Notes: a model not told the origin generated them from the sequence alone. A stretch of DNA of 31,435 bases from Deltaproteobacteria bacterium RIFCSPHIGHO2_02_FULL_40_11 (GCA_001798105.1 MGRI01000015.1:4761-36195); one strand, 5' to 3'. Positions 17,510 through 26,270 are shown, numbered from the stretch's first letter. Numbers and translations: made by a program.

Positions 17510-17839
17510 ATGCAACCTAGATCTTTAGAATGGAAAGAAAAAGAAAAATTATTTGTCGTAACCTGGCAATGCGGCCGCATTACATCTTTTCCCCTTGTTT
17601 TTTTAAGAAAAAATTGCCCTTGTGCAACCTGTAAAGATGCCTCCAAAGAAGCCAAACAAAAAGATCCTTTTAAACTTCTTCCTTCAAATCCCAAAGATCC
17701 CGATCAAGCGATACGCATTGATCCAGTAGGTCGATATGCGATTCGTATTTCTTGGGAGGATGGTCATGCGACAGGACTCTATTCTTTCGATGTTTTAAAA
17801 GAACTCTCACATAAATTAGATGCTGAAAATGCCCACTGA
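17510..17839 (+). CDS. DUF971 (GBBH-like N-terminal domain) protein
   Basis: 109 residues. I start at the ATG at 17510, preceded by GGAGAG with good spacing; the frame is open further up but that part lies inside the tRNA. A C-x2-C pair (PCATC) sits near residue 37, and the ending YAIRISWEDGHATGLYSFDVLKEL is the hallmark of DUF971, a small domain also found at the N-terminus of gamma-butyrobetaine hydroxylases. Stand-alone copies are widespread and have been linked to iron-sulfur cluster metabolism, but no function is shown here. Its end overlaps the tadA start by 20 bases, so the two are probably translated together. Confidence 0.85.
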   Translation: MQPRSLEWKEKEKLFVVTWQCGRITSFPLVFLRKNCPCATCKDASKEAKQKDPFKLLPSNPKDPDQAIRIDPVGRYAIRISWEDGHATGLYSFDVLKELSHKLDAENAH

Positions 17840-18296
17840 TCAAGATACATTTTGGATGGAAAAGGCGTTAACGCAAGCCCAAAATGCCTTTGAAAAAAAT
17901 GAAGTTCCAATTGGAGCAGTCATCGTTCAGAACAATATGGTACTTTCTGAAGCTTATAATCTCCGAGAAACAACCCAAGATCCCCTTGGGCATGCTGAAA
18001 TGAGGGCCATTCAAATGGCTTCAAAACAATTAAATACTTGGCGACTGATAGATTCTACATTATATGTTACGGTTGAACCATGCTTGATGTGTGCAGGGGC
18101 TATTTTGCAATCGCGCATTTCTCGTATTGTATATGGCTGCAAAGATAAAAAAGCTGGCGCTGTAGATTCGCTTTATCACACGCTTTCAGACGATAGACTC
18201 AATCATCGTGTAAATATCACTTCAGGCGTGTTGGAACATGCATGTAGACATCTCATGCAAACGTTCTTTGAAAAATTAAGAACTGAGCCCGTTTAG
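17820..18296 (+). CDS. tadA: tRNA adenosine(34) deaminase
   Basis: Zinc enzyme that converts A34 of tRNA-Arg(ACG) to inosine. It has 158 residues, the usual length. The deaminase motif HAEM (zinc His58, catalytic Glu60) and the zinc cysteines in PCLMC (Cys88, Cys91) are intact, as is VPIGAVIV in the first strand. Two in-frame ATGs, at 17820 and 17829, could both serve as start; I give the longer. The gene lies downstream of its substrate tRNA gene. Its TAG stop codon ends on base 18296, which is also the first base of tRNA-Ser(GGA). Confidence 0.95.
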   Translation: MLKMPTDQDTFWMEKALTQAQNAFEKNEVPIGAVIVQNNMVLSEAYNLRETTQDPLGHAEMRAIQMASKQLNTWRLIDSTLYVTVEPCLMCAGAILQSRISRIVYGCKDKKAGAVDSLYHTLSDDRLNHRVNITSGVLEHACRHLMQTFFEKLRTEPV

Positions 18297-18382
18297 GAGA
18301 GGTGTCCGAGTGGTTGAAGGAGCACGCCTGGAAAGCGTGTATGCGGGAAACCGCATCGAGGGTTCGAATCCCTCCCTCTCCG
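18296..18382 (+). tRNA. tRNA-Ser (anticodon GGA)
   Basis: 87 bases. Acceptor GGAGAGG pairs with CCTCTCC, discriminator G. The anticodon loop CTGGAAA between CACGC and GCGTG gives GGA. The long variable arm (ATGCGG GAAA CCGCAT) marks class II. CCA is not encoded. The first base overlaps the last base of the tadA stop codon, so it is probably cut from the tadA transcript. Confidence 0.97.
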
Positions 18383-18401
18383 AATCTCTAGGAGATTTAC
18401 A

Positions 18402-19259
18402 ATGAAAATTGCTCTTCTTTTTAGTAAACAACGCGCAGATACCTGGGGTATCTATGTAGAAAATGCGCTTCGAAAAACAAAGCATGAGGTTTATCATTTT
18501 CAGCCCAGTGATTTATCATCGTTAAGAAACGATTTTGACCTTTATTTTAAAATAGATGATGGAAATTATAATTATGATTTCCCTCTGCATCTGAAACCAA
18601 AAATATATTATGTTTCAGATGTACACCTAAAACACGCTTGTAAAAAAATAATAAGACAAGCCAGAAATTATGACATTATTTTCTGCGCGTTGAAAGAAGG
18701 CGTTGGAAAATTTCAACGTCTTGGCATTAAAAGTTATTGGATTAATGCGGCCTGCGATCCACAGATCCATAAAAAATTAACGCTTCCTAAAATATATGAC
18801 ATCGGCTTTGTCGGTACGAGTGGCGCAATCCCAAGACAATTTTATTTACAGGCCCTAAGAGAAAAATACCCCAAAAGCTATATTGACCTAGCTCCACATA
18901 CTAAAATGGGAGAAATATATAGTCAGTCTAAAATTGGGTTTAGTTACCCTATTAAAGAAAATTGTTTCACCATGAGAAGTTGTGAAATTTTATCATGTGG
19001 CACGTTCTTATTGATGAAAAATATTAAAGATGCCACCGATGACACTCTTGAACAGCTCGGTTTCCAAGATAAAAAGCATTTAAGAATTTTTCATACCCCT
19101 AAAGAAATGTTTGATATTATCGATTATTATTTAAAAAATGGCGCGGAACGCGAAAACATAGCACAAGAAGGATACCTTTTGATCAGAAAACATCATACTT
19201 ATGATGACCGCGTCCAGGAAATGTTAGAGATTGTCAGAAGAGAACTAACAGTTTTCTGA
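18402..19259 (+). CDS. CgeB-like glycosyltransferase (GT-B fold)
   Basis: 285 residues. The C-terminal half matches the Glyco_trans_1_2/CgeB type: CEILSCGTFLLMKN is the donor-binding acidic motif, and FHTPKEMFDIIDYYLKN followed by REN, YLLIRKHHTYDDRVQEML closes the domain. The N-terminal half (TWGIYVENALRKTKHEVYHF) fits the acceptor-side Rossmann domain. It should transfer a sugar from a nucleotide donor in the cytoplasm. A good ribosome site (AGGAG, 18390-18394) precedes the ATG. It lies right after tRNA-Ser(GGA) and converges on the amino-sugar operon, to whose polysaccharide it may contribute. Specificity is unknown. Confidence 0.78.
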   Translation: MKIALLFSKQRADTWGIYVENALRKTKHEVYHFQPSDLSSLRNDFDLYFKIDDGNYNYDFPLHLKPKIYYVSDVHLKHACKKIIRQARNYDIIFCALKEGVGKFQRLGIKSYWINAACDPQIHKKLTLPKIYDIGFVGTSGAIPRQFYLQALREKYPKSYIDLAPHTKMGEIYSQSKIGFSYPIKENCFTMRSCEILSCGTFLLMKNIKDATDDTLEQLGFQDKKHLRIFHTPKEMFDIIDYYLKNGAERENIAQEGYLLIRKHHTYDDRVQEMLEIVRRELTVF

Positions 19260-19266
19260 AAAAGAA

Positions 19267-19812
19267 CTAGGCAGTGATTAAACCTTTTCTTTTTCTAAGT
19301 AATCTTGCGGGATTTCCAGCCACCACACTAAAAGGTTCTACATTCTTCGTAACCACAGAGCCTGCGCCGATGAGACAACCACGCCCTATCGTAATACCCG
19401 GAAGAATAATGGCGCCAATTCCAATATCGCAATCATCTTCAATAACAACGGTTTTGTATATTTGTTCACAAAACAATATAGGAATTTCAAGATGATCAGG
19501 CTCCTCATGAACATGAGTCAAGACTTTAACACAAGGCCCCATTCCTACATTATTACCAATGATGAGGCCACCCCCGCTATGCAGAAAACAATTTTGTCCA
19601 ATCCAGGTATTATCCCCTATTTTGAGAACATTTTTATAATACCCTTTTAAAAAGGTATTGTGGCCGATATACACATTATTACCAATTTCAATATTCTCAG
19701 GGTGGAAAATGAGAACTCCACTTTCAACAACAACATTTTGTCCTATTTTTTTTATCTGGTTAAGATCACACGTACCATCGCCATGTGATTTAAATTGCCT
19801 TATGTTGATCAT
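19267..19812 (-). CDS. Left-handed beta-helix O- or N-acyltransferase
   Basis: 181 residues from the ATG at 19812, which follows the upstream stop codon by two bases and has GGAGG 11 bases before it; a TTG at 19833 would add seven residues. Hexapeptide repeats (GNNVYIGHNTFLKG, IGDNTWIGQN, VIEDDCDIGIGAIILPG, IGRGCLIGAGSVVTKNV) fill most of the protein, and it ends with the family's VVAGNPARLLRKR. Such trimeric enzymes use acetyl- or acyl-CoA and act on sugars, including surface polysaccharides. As the last gene of the six-gene operon it probably modifies a sugar made by its neighbours, possibly the amino group placed by the aminotransferase just upstream. Confidence 0.85.
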   Translation of the reverse strand: MINIRQFKSHGDGTCDLNQIKKIGQNVVVESGVLIFHPENIEIGNNVYIGHNTFLKGYYKNVLKIGDNTWIGQNCFLHSGGGLIIGNNVGMGPCVKVLTHVHEEPDHLEIPILFCEQIYKTVVIEDDCDIGIGAIILPGITIGRGCLIGAGSVVTKNVEPFSVVAGNPARLLRKRKGLITA

Positions 19813-19814
19813 TC

Positions 19815-20927
19815 TTAGACTAACCTCCGACAAGCGGCGATCACATTTTTCTCAAGACGATTGACTTGTGCTACGGTTAACCCTGCGTGAAGAGGTAATG
19901 CCAAAGAATTCTTATACGCTAGATACGCATGGGGTAAATCTGTGGAATGATAATGGTACTTTTTTTTAAAATACGGCTGTACATGTAAAGCGTAATTACC
20001 AATTGTAGTTTCAATTTTATCTTTATAGAGCTCACCCATCAGTTGATCTCGGTTTATTCTGCTTTTTAGTAAAATAATATACGATTGGAATACTTGGAGC
20101 CGGTCTTTAAAAAAAGTAGGGAGACTAAAAAAATCGTTCCCTTCAAAAAAAGTGTTTAGTTTTTTTGCAATTTGACGTCTTTTTTTAATTATTTCTTTTA
20201 TTTTTTTCATTTGTGAAATTCCCATACATGCAGAAATTTCTGTAAGTCGATAATTATACCCCACAGATTCAAAGAGAACCCGGTTACCAGACATTCTAAT
20301 TCCATGATTCCTCAGTTGACGACAAACCTTGGCAATTTTGGGGCTATTGGTAGTAATGACCCCGCCTTCCCCAGTCGTAACAATTTTTCGTGGATGAAAA
20401 CTAAAACAGCCGACGTCAGATAAAGAACCGCACATTTTATTTTTATATTTCGCCCCCAAAGCACAAGCCGCATCTTCAATGAGTTTAATATTTTTATCTT
20501 TTGCTATTTTGATAATGGGTTCCATGTCCACAGGTGTTCCAAATTGATGAACAATAATAATGGCCTTTGTTTTGTGTGATATTTTTTGTTTCATATCTAC
20601 AATACTTATATTGAATGAGTTCAAATCAATATCGACCAAAACAGACTTCGCACCACAATTTTCGACAACATTGGCAGTCGCCGGGAAGGTAAAGGCGGGG
20701 ACAAGGACCTCATCTCCCTTGCCAACACCCAGCGCAAGCAATGCAATGTGAAGAGCAGAAGTCCCCGAATTAACGGCAATGGCGTATTTCGTATGAATAA
20801 ATTTACAGATCGTCTTTTCAAAAGACTCTATCATGACTCCTTTGGTTAATTGCCCTGAAGTAATAATTCTTCTGAGATCACTTTTAATTTCATTGAAACG
20901 AAGTGTGGGCGCGGCCAAGCGGATCAT
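19815..20927 (-). CDS. DegT/DnrJ/EryC1-family PLP aminotransferase (ArnB-like)
   Basis: 370 residues. PLP-dependent enzyme that adds an amino group to a keto-sugar nucleotide. Seen: VNSGTSALHIALLALG (phosphate pocket), DEVLVPAFTFPATANVV, EDAACALGAKYKNK with the Asp that holds PLP, and SFHPRKIVTTGEGG with the Schiff-base lysine. The start overlaps the epimerase stop by four bases (ATGA). The neighbour is an ArnA-like dehydrogenase, so by analogy with ArnA and ArnB it may make a 4-amino-4-deoxy sugar. That substrate is my inference; the aminotransferase fold is clear. Confidence 0.92.
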   Translation of the reverse strand: MIRLAAPTLRFNEIKSDLRRIITSGQLTKGVMIESFEKTICKFIHTKYAIAVNSGTSALHIALLALGVGKGDEVLVPAFTFPATANVVENCGAKSVLVDIDLNSFNISIVDMKQKISHKTKAIIIVHQFGTPVDMEPIIKIAKDKNIKLIEDAACALGAKYKNKMCGSLSDVGCFSFHPRKIVTTGEGGVITTNSPKIAKVCRQLRNHGIRMSGNRVLFESVGYNYRLTEISACMGISQMKKIKEIIKKRRQIAKKLNTFFEGNDFFSLPTFFKDRLQVFQSYIILLKSRINRDQLMGELYKDKIETTIGNYALHVQPYFKKKYHYHSTDLPHAYLAYKNSLALPLHAGLTVAQVNRLEKNVIAACRRLV

Positions 20928-21877
20928 AAATTAAATTCTTTATACCATTCGATGGCTTTCATTAAACCTTCTTCTATGTCTACTTTTGGGCGGTAGCCTA
21001 GAATTTCCTGAGCCTTCTTAATGGAGGGGACACGTAATCTCACATCTGTAAATTGGTGTTCTTGAAAAACAATTTTAGATTTGGAATGAGAGATCTCTTT
21101 AATTTTTTTTGCTAACTCAAGAATAGAAATAGTTGAAGCGGGGTTTCCAATATTAAATATATTACCAATCGCTTTTTCATCTGAAAGACAAGCGATCAAG
21201 ACATTAACGCAATCACTGACATAACACCAAGATCTGATTTGAGTCCCATCTCCTCGAACAATCAAATCATTATGCCTTAGGGCATTTTTAGCGAAGTGTT
21301 GAATAGCCCCCTCACCAATTTGACGAGGACCATAAATATTAAAAGGACGAACAACGACCACAGGCAAATTTGTCTCTTTTCGAAAAGAAAAACTTAGATG
21401 ATCTCCAGCCAATTTACTAACTGCATAAGACCATCGAGGAATAGTCGCAGGGCCTTGATGTGTTAAATCGCCTTCATTTGCATCAAATATCATCGGGCCA
21501 TAGACCTCGCTGGTTGAACAATTCAAAAATAGTTTTACCCCCATCTCAGAACTCGCCTTTAAAGCATGATAAGTTCCTAAAAGGTTTACTTCCATTGTTT
21601 TAAGAGGAGACTCATAATAACTCGACACACCCGCTATCGCCGCAAGATGAACAACGATATCTTTATTTCTAATTGCATTTTTTAAACTTTCGTAATTTAA
21701 AATATCTCCTTTGATAAATTGAAGGTTAGGATGTTTTTCAATCTGAGTATATCGCAAGGCATTACGCCGACCATTGTCATAGAGCGTAATCTTATTATTC
21801 TCAACCAACGCTTCGCAAAGATGGCTTCCAATAAAACCTCCTCCGCCTGTTATTAAAATATTTTTATTTTTAATCAT
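20924..21877 (-). CDS. NAD-dependent epimerase/dehydratase, ArnA-decarboxylase-like
   Basis: 317 residues of the extended SDR family. The NAD motif is GGGGFIGSH (residues 11-19), and the catalytic Tyr151 and Lys155 are in SYAVSK. The segment STSEVYG (121-127) has the Ser-Glu seen in ArnA and UXS, and PRWSYAVSK plus the C-terminal FTDVRLRVPSI (Arg282) resemble the decarboxylase domain of ArnA, where Glu434 and Arg619 remove the C6 carboxylate of UDP-glucuronate. It could therefore make a 4-keto pentose nucleotide, but epimerases and 4,6-dehydratases share much of this. It overlaps the genes on both sides by four bases. Confidence 0.85.
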   Translation of the reverse strand: MIKNKNILITGGGGFIGSHLCEALVENNKITLYDNGRRNALRYTQIEKHPNLQFIKGDILNYESLKNAIRNKDIVVHLAAIAGVSSYYESPLKTMEVNLLGTYHALKASSEMGVKLFLNCSTSEVYGPMIFDANEGDLTHQGPATIPRWSYAVSKLAGDHLSFSFRKETNLPVVVVRPFNIYGPRQIGEGAIQHFAKNALRHNDLIVRGDGTQIRSWCYVSDCVNVLIACLSDEKAIGNIFNIGNPASTISILELAKKIKEISHSKSKIVFQEHQFTDVRLRVPSIKKAQEILGYRPKVDIEEGLMKAIEWYKEFNL

Positions 21878-22989
21878 TTAAAATCGTTCTCAAATGCTTC
21901 CTGAATGGTTTCCACTATAAAAACGACCTCTTTTTTAGTCAGCTCAGGAAATAAAGGCAATGAGAGAATTGTTTCACTATACTCTTCTGTGACAGGCATA
22001 TCCCCTTTTTTGTATCCCAGATGTCGATATGCGGGCTGTAAATGGAGAGGAATAGGATAGTGAACTCCGGTGGCAATTCCTTTTTGCGCTAAGTATTTAG
22101 AAAGTTTTTCACGATATCGGGTTCGAATTACATAAAGATGAAAGACACTTTTAAAATGATCGTGACATAAAGGAGGACTGATTTTATCTATATTTTTAAG
22201 TAAATCATTGTACAGGTAAGCCTCATTTTGTCTAGCTTCGGTCCATTGGTTAAGATGTTTGAGTTTTACACTTAAAATAGCAGCTTGAAGTGCATCCATT
22301 CTCTCATTGTAACCTTCAATAAGGTGTTCATATTTTTCAATTCTGCCATGATTTCTGAGAAGCGATATTGTCCTAGCTATATCTTCATTGTTTGTAAGAA
22401 CCATACCGGCATCTCCATAGGCGCCTAAATTTTTTCCAGGAAAGAAGCTAAAACAAGCAGCATCGGATAGTGTTCCAACTTTTTTTGATTTATATTCAGC
22501 GCCATGAGCTTGGGCAGCATCTTCAATTAAATAAAGAAGATGTCTTTTTGCAATTGCCTGGATGGCATCCATATCGGCGGGTCTACCATATAAATGGACC
22601 GCAATAATTGCTTTCGTTCTCGGCGTTATTTTTTGTTCAACCTGTTTGGGATCTATATTGTAAGATTCTTTTTCAATGTCTACAAAAATAGGTTTCGCAC
22701 CTACCTGAGAAACCGCTTCTGCTGTTGCAAAAAATGTGTTTGCAGGAAGAATAACTTCATCCCCCCCTCCAATGCCTAATGCTTTTAAAGATAGAAAAAG
22801 CGCTGAAGTCCCCGAACTCGTACCGATTCCAAATTTTGCATTGTGAAGATCGGAGAATTCTTTTTCAAACTGTCGAACCTCTTCCCCCATAATAAAATGA
22901 GCGTTCTCAATAATTTTCTTTATCGCAGCATCAATATCTTTTTTTATAACCTGATATTGTCTTTGGAGATCCACCAATGGGATATGCAT
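21874..22989 (-). CDS. DegT/DnrJ/EryC1-family PLP aminotransferase (WbpE-like)
   Basis: 371 residues. Starts with IPLVDLQRQYQVIKKDIDAAI, then GIGTSSGTSALFLSLKALG, EVILPANTFFATAEAV, EDAAQAHGAEYKSKKVG, and FFPGKNLGAYGDAGM carrying the Schiff-base lysine. This is the type that aminates C3 of UDP-keto-sugars (WbpE/WlbC, QdtB, FdtB groups). The upstream neighbours are a Gfo/Idh/MocA oxidoreductase and a hexapeptide acetyltransferase, the trio known from UDP-2,3-diacetamido sugar routes. It is 31% or so of the operon's catalytic chain by count, being step two of that trio by analogy. It is distinct in sequence from the second aminotransferase at 19815-20927. Confidence 0.92.
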   Translation of the reverse strand: MHIPLVDLQRQYQVIKKDIDAAIKKIIENAHFIMGEEVRQFEKEFSDLHNAKFGIGTSSGTSALFLSLKALGIGGGDEVILPANTFFATAEAVSQVGAKPIFVDIEKESYNIDPKQVEQKITPRTKAIIAVHLYGRPADMDAIQAIAKRHLLYLIEDAAQAHGAEYKSKKVGTLSDAACFSFFPGKNLGAYGDAGMVLTNNEDIARTISLLRNHGRIEKYEHLIEGYNERMDALQAAILSVKLKHLNQWTEARQNEAYLYNDLLKNIDKISPPLCHDHFKSVFHLYVIRTRYREKLSKYLAQKGIATGVHYPIPLHLQPAYRHLGYKKGDMPVTEEYSETILSLPLFPELTKKEVVFIVETIQEAFENDFK

Positions 22990-23003
22990 AAGAAGAATTT
23001 TCC

Positions 23004-24005
23004 TTACTCTATGGGCACAAACGCGCCCTGATTTTTTAGAGATGTCTGGGCCGCCTCTAAGACTTTTACCACTCTTAGTCCGTTCTCACCATCCGTTTTT
23101 GGAGATATTGATTTTCTAATACACTCTATAAAATGAGTAATTTCTATTTTGAGAGGTTCATTTAAATCTATTTTTGGAATATAAATATCCCCTGATCGCA
23201 ATTTTAAAAAATATTCTCCATAGGCATCCTCCACTTTGGAGATTCCTTTATCATAAATTTTAAGTTTAGCTTCATTGTCTATGTCATCATAAACAATCAT
23301 TTTTTTATCCCCCACGATGGTCATTTCTCGAACCTTAGAAGGACTTAGCCAAGAAACATGCACATACGCTATTACACCACTTGCGAACTCTAATGTCATA
23401 AAAACCACATCTTCAATTTTATCTTGAATAAATGCCTTTCCAACCGCACTGACTCGCCGAGGTGTCTCGCCCAATAAATATATTAATATAGAAATATCAT
23501 GGGGAGCTAAATTCCACATCGCATTAATATCTTCTCTAACCTGACCCAAGTTAAGTCTTGAAGAATAGATATAATAAACACTCCCCACGTCCCCATGATC
23601 AATATACTCTTTGAGTTTTATGACCGCGGGATTATACTCGAAGGTGTGCCCAACCATTAAAATCTTATGTCTTTCCTTGGCTATTCTTATCAGTTCTTGG
23701 ACTTCTTTGGTCGTAATCGCAAGAGGTTTTTCGACAAAAACATGTTTATTATTTTCCAAAGCTATTTTAGCCATCTCAAAGTGTCTCGTTGCAGGCGTGG
23801 CAATCACCACAACATCAATTTCATCACAAGAAAGAATTTCATTAAAATCTCTGGTCGTATTTACTGAAGAATAAGAGGTCCTAATATTTTGAAGACGTTC
23901 TTCACGAATGTCACAAGCCGTTAATTTTATTCCCTCAATTTTGGAAAAATTTCGAATTAAATTTGGCCCCCAAAAACCACAGCCCACAATAGCTATATGA
24001 TTCAT
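23004..24005 (-). CDS. Gfo/Idh/MocA-family sugar oxidoreductase
   Basis: 333 residues. The N-terminal Rossmann motif is GCGFWGPNLIRNF; the conserved EKPLA (catalytic Lys) follows at about residue 95, and GHTFEYNPAV and NLAPHDISIL (His of the active site) come later. Enzymes of this family oxidise hydroxyl groups of nucleotide sugars with NAD; in polysaccharide loci, next to a DegT aminotransferase and a hexapeptide acetyltransferase, they supply the 3-keto group. The start overlaps the acetyltransferase stop (ATGA), and the next gene starts 14 bases after the stop. The true substrate is not visible. Confidence 0.9.
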   Translation of the reverse strand: MNHIAIVGCGFWGPNLIRNFSKIEGIKLTACDIREERLQNIRTSYSSVNTTRDFNEILSCDEIDVVVIATPATRHFEMAKIALENNKHVFVEKPLAITTKEVQELIRIAKERHKILMVGHTFEYNPAVIKLKEYIDHGDVGSVYYIYSSRLNLGQVREDINAMWNLAPHDISILIYLLGETPRRVSAVGKAFIQDKIEDVVFMTLEFASGVIAYVHVSWLSPSKVREMTIVGDKKMIVYDDIDNEAKLKIYDKGISKVEDAYGEYFLKLRSGDIYIPKIDLNEPLKIEITHFIECIRKSISPKTDGENGLRVVKVLEAAQTSLKNQGAFVPIE

Positions 24006-24625
24006 AGAGATTCCATTCTATTTATTTTGTTATTATCTAAAAAATATTTTAGCCCACATTTGTGACATACAGTGGTATCTGACGCAAAATTCAATTTGAT
24101 CCCACATTCACAAACCCAACCCTGCAACTTAGCTGGATTCCCATAAAATAACGCGTGGGGAGGAACATCTCTAGTCACAACACTGCCCGCCCCAATGAAG
24201 GCATGTTCTCCAATCGTATGGCCACATACAATAGTGGCATTGGCTCCTATACTGGCCCCTCTTTTAACGAAAGTTGGAAGATAATGTTCAGGGCTATTTT
24301 GGGGATATAAACAACGAGGATTTAAAATATTTGTAAAGACCATCGACGGACCACAGAAAACATAATCTTCGAGCTGAACGCCTGCATAAATAGATACATT
24401 ATTTTGAATCTTGCAATAATTTCCAATTCGAACATTTTCACCAATAAAGACAGATTGTCCTATATTACAGTTTTCACCAATATTTGCATTGTGGCGAACA
24501 TGAGAAAAATACCAAATTTTTGTCCCCTTCCCAATAGAAACATTTTCTTCAATAAAAGAAGATGCATGTACAAAATAGTCATTCATAAATAGAGGTAATT
24601 TATTAAAAAATTTGTTTTTTGACAA
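24002..24625 (-). CDS. Hexapeptide N-acetyltransferase (WbpD/WlbB-like) with C-terminal zinc ribbon
   Basis: 207 residues, first gene of the six-gene operon. I chose the TTG at 24625 because AGGAGG lies 11 bases before it; the internal ATG at 24586 has no ribosome site. Many hexapeptide turns (VSIGKGTKIW, ANIGENCNIGQSVFIGENVRIGNYCKIQNN) form a left-handed beta helix, with AFIGAGSVVTRDVPPHALFYGNPAKLQGWV closing it. It then continues with C-x-C and C-x2-C pairs (CECG, CHKCG), a likely zinc ribbon. It should acetylate the 3-amino group made by the DegT enzyme two genes on, using acetyl-CoA. Confidence 0.9.
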   Translation of the reverse strand: MSKNKFFNKLPLFMNDYFVHASSFIEENVSIGKGTKIWYFSHVRHNANIGENCNIGQSVFIGENVRIGNYCKIQNNVSIYAGVQLEDYVFCGPSMVFTNILNPRCLYPQNSPEHYLPTFVKRGASIGANATIVCGHTIGEHAFIGAGSVVTRDVPPHALFYGNPAKLQGWVCECGIKLNFASDTTVCHKCGLKYFLDNNKINRMESL

Positions 24626-24711
24626 TAATATATCCCCCTCCTGTTTGCAACAGCATAGTTTACTTAATTTTTTTATAGTTTCCTACTCTTAGGGGGGCGT
24701 CTTGAACTGTT

Positions 24712-26262
24712 TTAAAAAAACTGCCACCAAAGATATACCATGATGATTAAAATGCTATAGACCAAGACTTTAAAAAGAGAATTTTGTTTGGGTGTGAGCT
24801 CACCGTCTTTTAAAACCTGTTTCACATCTTTCCAAACCAAGCCTGTAGTCTGCTCCTTAGAAGGCTTACCCGTAAAAAGTGAAATACCCACCAAAAGAAC
24901 GACAGAAGCGCCAAACGTAATGGCGGCAGAAATTAAAAATGGGTAGGGATTATAAACCAGAAGCAATATTCCCAAAATAAGTCCTCCAATTAAAGAACAC
25001 ATCACCCCTGGATAATTGGCCCTACGCCAAAAAATACCCAATAAAAAAGAAGCCGCAATGGGTGGACTAATCGCCGCATTCACTTGTTGTAAGTACTGAA
25101 ATAAAGATTCAGCCCGGGCTACCACAATCACCCACGCCATTCCAAATGCCATCACAATGGCCGTTGTCCAACGACCAATTTTTACAACAGAATGTTTCGA
25201 AGCTCTGGGATGAAAACGACCATAAAAATCCAGTGCCACCAAAGTTGAAGTCGAATTGAGCGTTGAATCCAAAGAAGACATCAGCGCTGCAATCAAAGCA
25301 GCCGCCACAAGCCCTGTCACACCCACCGGTAAAAGCTCATTCACCAGGGTGGGAAACACTGCTTTTGCTTCAATCTCTGGAAACAGCACACGCGCGCAGA
25401 GTCCCGGAAGAACAAATAAAAACACGGGTAGAATTTTTAAAAACGCTGCAAAAATAGATCCCATTCTGGCTTGATGTATCGACCTAGCCCCAAGAACTCT
25501 TTGCACAATCACCTGATCCGTACACCAATACCAAATTCCTAAAACAGGCACCCCTAAAACAAGCCCAACCCAAGGCATTTCTGGATCGGATGCAGGCCGA
25601 ACCATGTCAAACATACTGGCATCCAGTCCTGCTTTTAATTCCGTCCACCCGCCGACGCGATCAAGCGCAATGAAAGACAAGGCCGCTGTTCCGATCAGTA
25701 AAATAATCGCTTGAATGGAATCTGTGTACACAACGGCTTTTAATCCCCCTGCCGCTGTATATAAAACCGTCGTTCCCGCTAAAATAAAAATGGATGTCCA
25801 AAATCCAAGCCCAAACATTTGCTGCATGACAATCGCACCCGCATACAGCGCCACAGAAATTCGAACCAAAACATTTGCCACAATCGTAATAAAAGATAAA
25901 TAAATTCTTGCCCCAACCCCATACCTTTTTTCTAAAAATTCTGGCATGGTTTGAATTTTTGACCCCACATAAAAAGGCACAAAAACAACAGCTAAAATAA
26001 GTAAAATTAAACAGGCGCCCCATTCATAGTTTCCAACGGCAAGTCCTGTACGAAAACCATCTGCAGATAAACCAATTAAATGTTCAGAAGAAATATTTGA
26101 GGCAAATAAAGAAGCCCCGATCATAAACCAGCCCAACTTACGTCCCGCTACAAAAAAATCACTGTCACCTTTTTGATCTGTTCTCGAAAAATATAGCCCC
26201 AACGCCAAAACAACGACAAAATACGCAATTACAATAATTAAATCGATTCCCGTCAGTGTCAT
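24712..26262 (-). CDS. Sodium:solute symporter (SSS/SLC5), sodium-glucose-like
   Basis: 516 residues with about 14 hydrophobic helices. The segment ASNISSEHLIGLSADGFRTGLAVGNYEWGA and WCTDQVIVQRVLGARSIHQARMGSIFAAFLK are close to the SGLT branch (vSGLT type); the Glu in NYEW is in the sugar-site region. It uses the sodium gradient to bring in a sugar. It is divergent from a secreted glucoamylase with 55 bases between, which supports glucose as substrate. One difference is His in SSEH where vSGLT has Gln, so galactose or glucose preference is open. The stop is 86 bases from the sugar operon start, in the same direction. Confidence 0.88.
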   Translation of the reverse strand: MTLTGIDLIIVIAYFVVVLALGLYFSRTDQKGDSDFFVAGRKLGWFMIGASLFASNISSEHLIGLSADGFRTGLAVGNYEWGACLILLILAVVFVPFYVGSKIQTMPEFLEKRYGVGARIYLSFITIVANVLVRISVALYAGAIVMQQMFGLGFWTSIFILAGTTVLYTAAGGLKAVVYTDSIQAIILLIGTAALSFIALDRVGGWTELKAGLDASMFDMVRPASDPEMPWVGLVLGVPVLGIWYWCTDQVIVQRVLGARSIHQARMGSIFAAFLKILPVFLFVLPGLCARVLFPEIEAKAVFPTLVNELLPVGVTGLVAAALIAALMSSLDSTLNSTSTLVALDFYGRFHPRASKHSVVKIGRWTTAIVMAFGMAWVIVVARAESLFQYLQQVNAAISPPIAASFLLGIFWRRANYPGVMCSLIGGLILGILLLVYNPYPFLISAAITFGASVVLLVGISLFTGKPSKEQTTGLVWKDVKQVLKDGELTPKQNSLFKVLVYSILIIMVYLWWQFF

Positions 26263-26270
26263 AGAATATA

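Noticed and set aside
24626..24711. Terminator between the sugar operon and the symporter gene
   Set aside because: No stable hairpin followed by a T run was found; the gap holds only the ribosome site and probable promoter of the operon.
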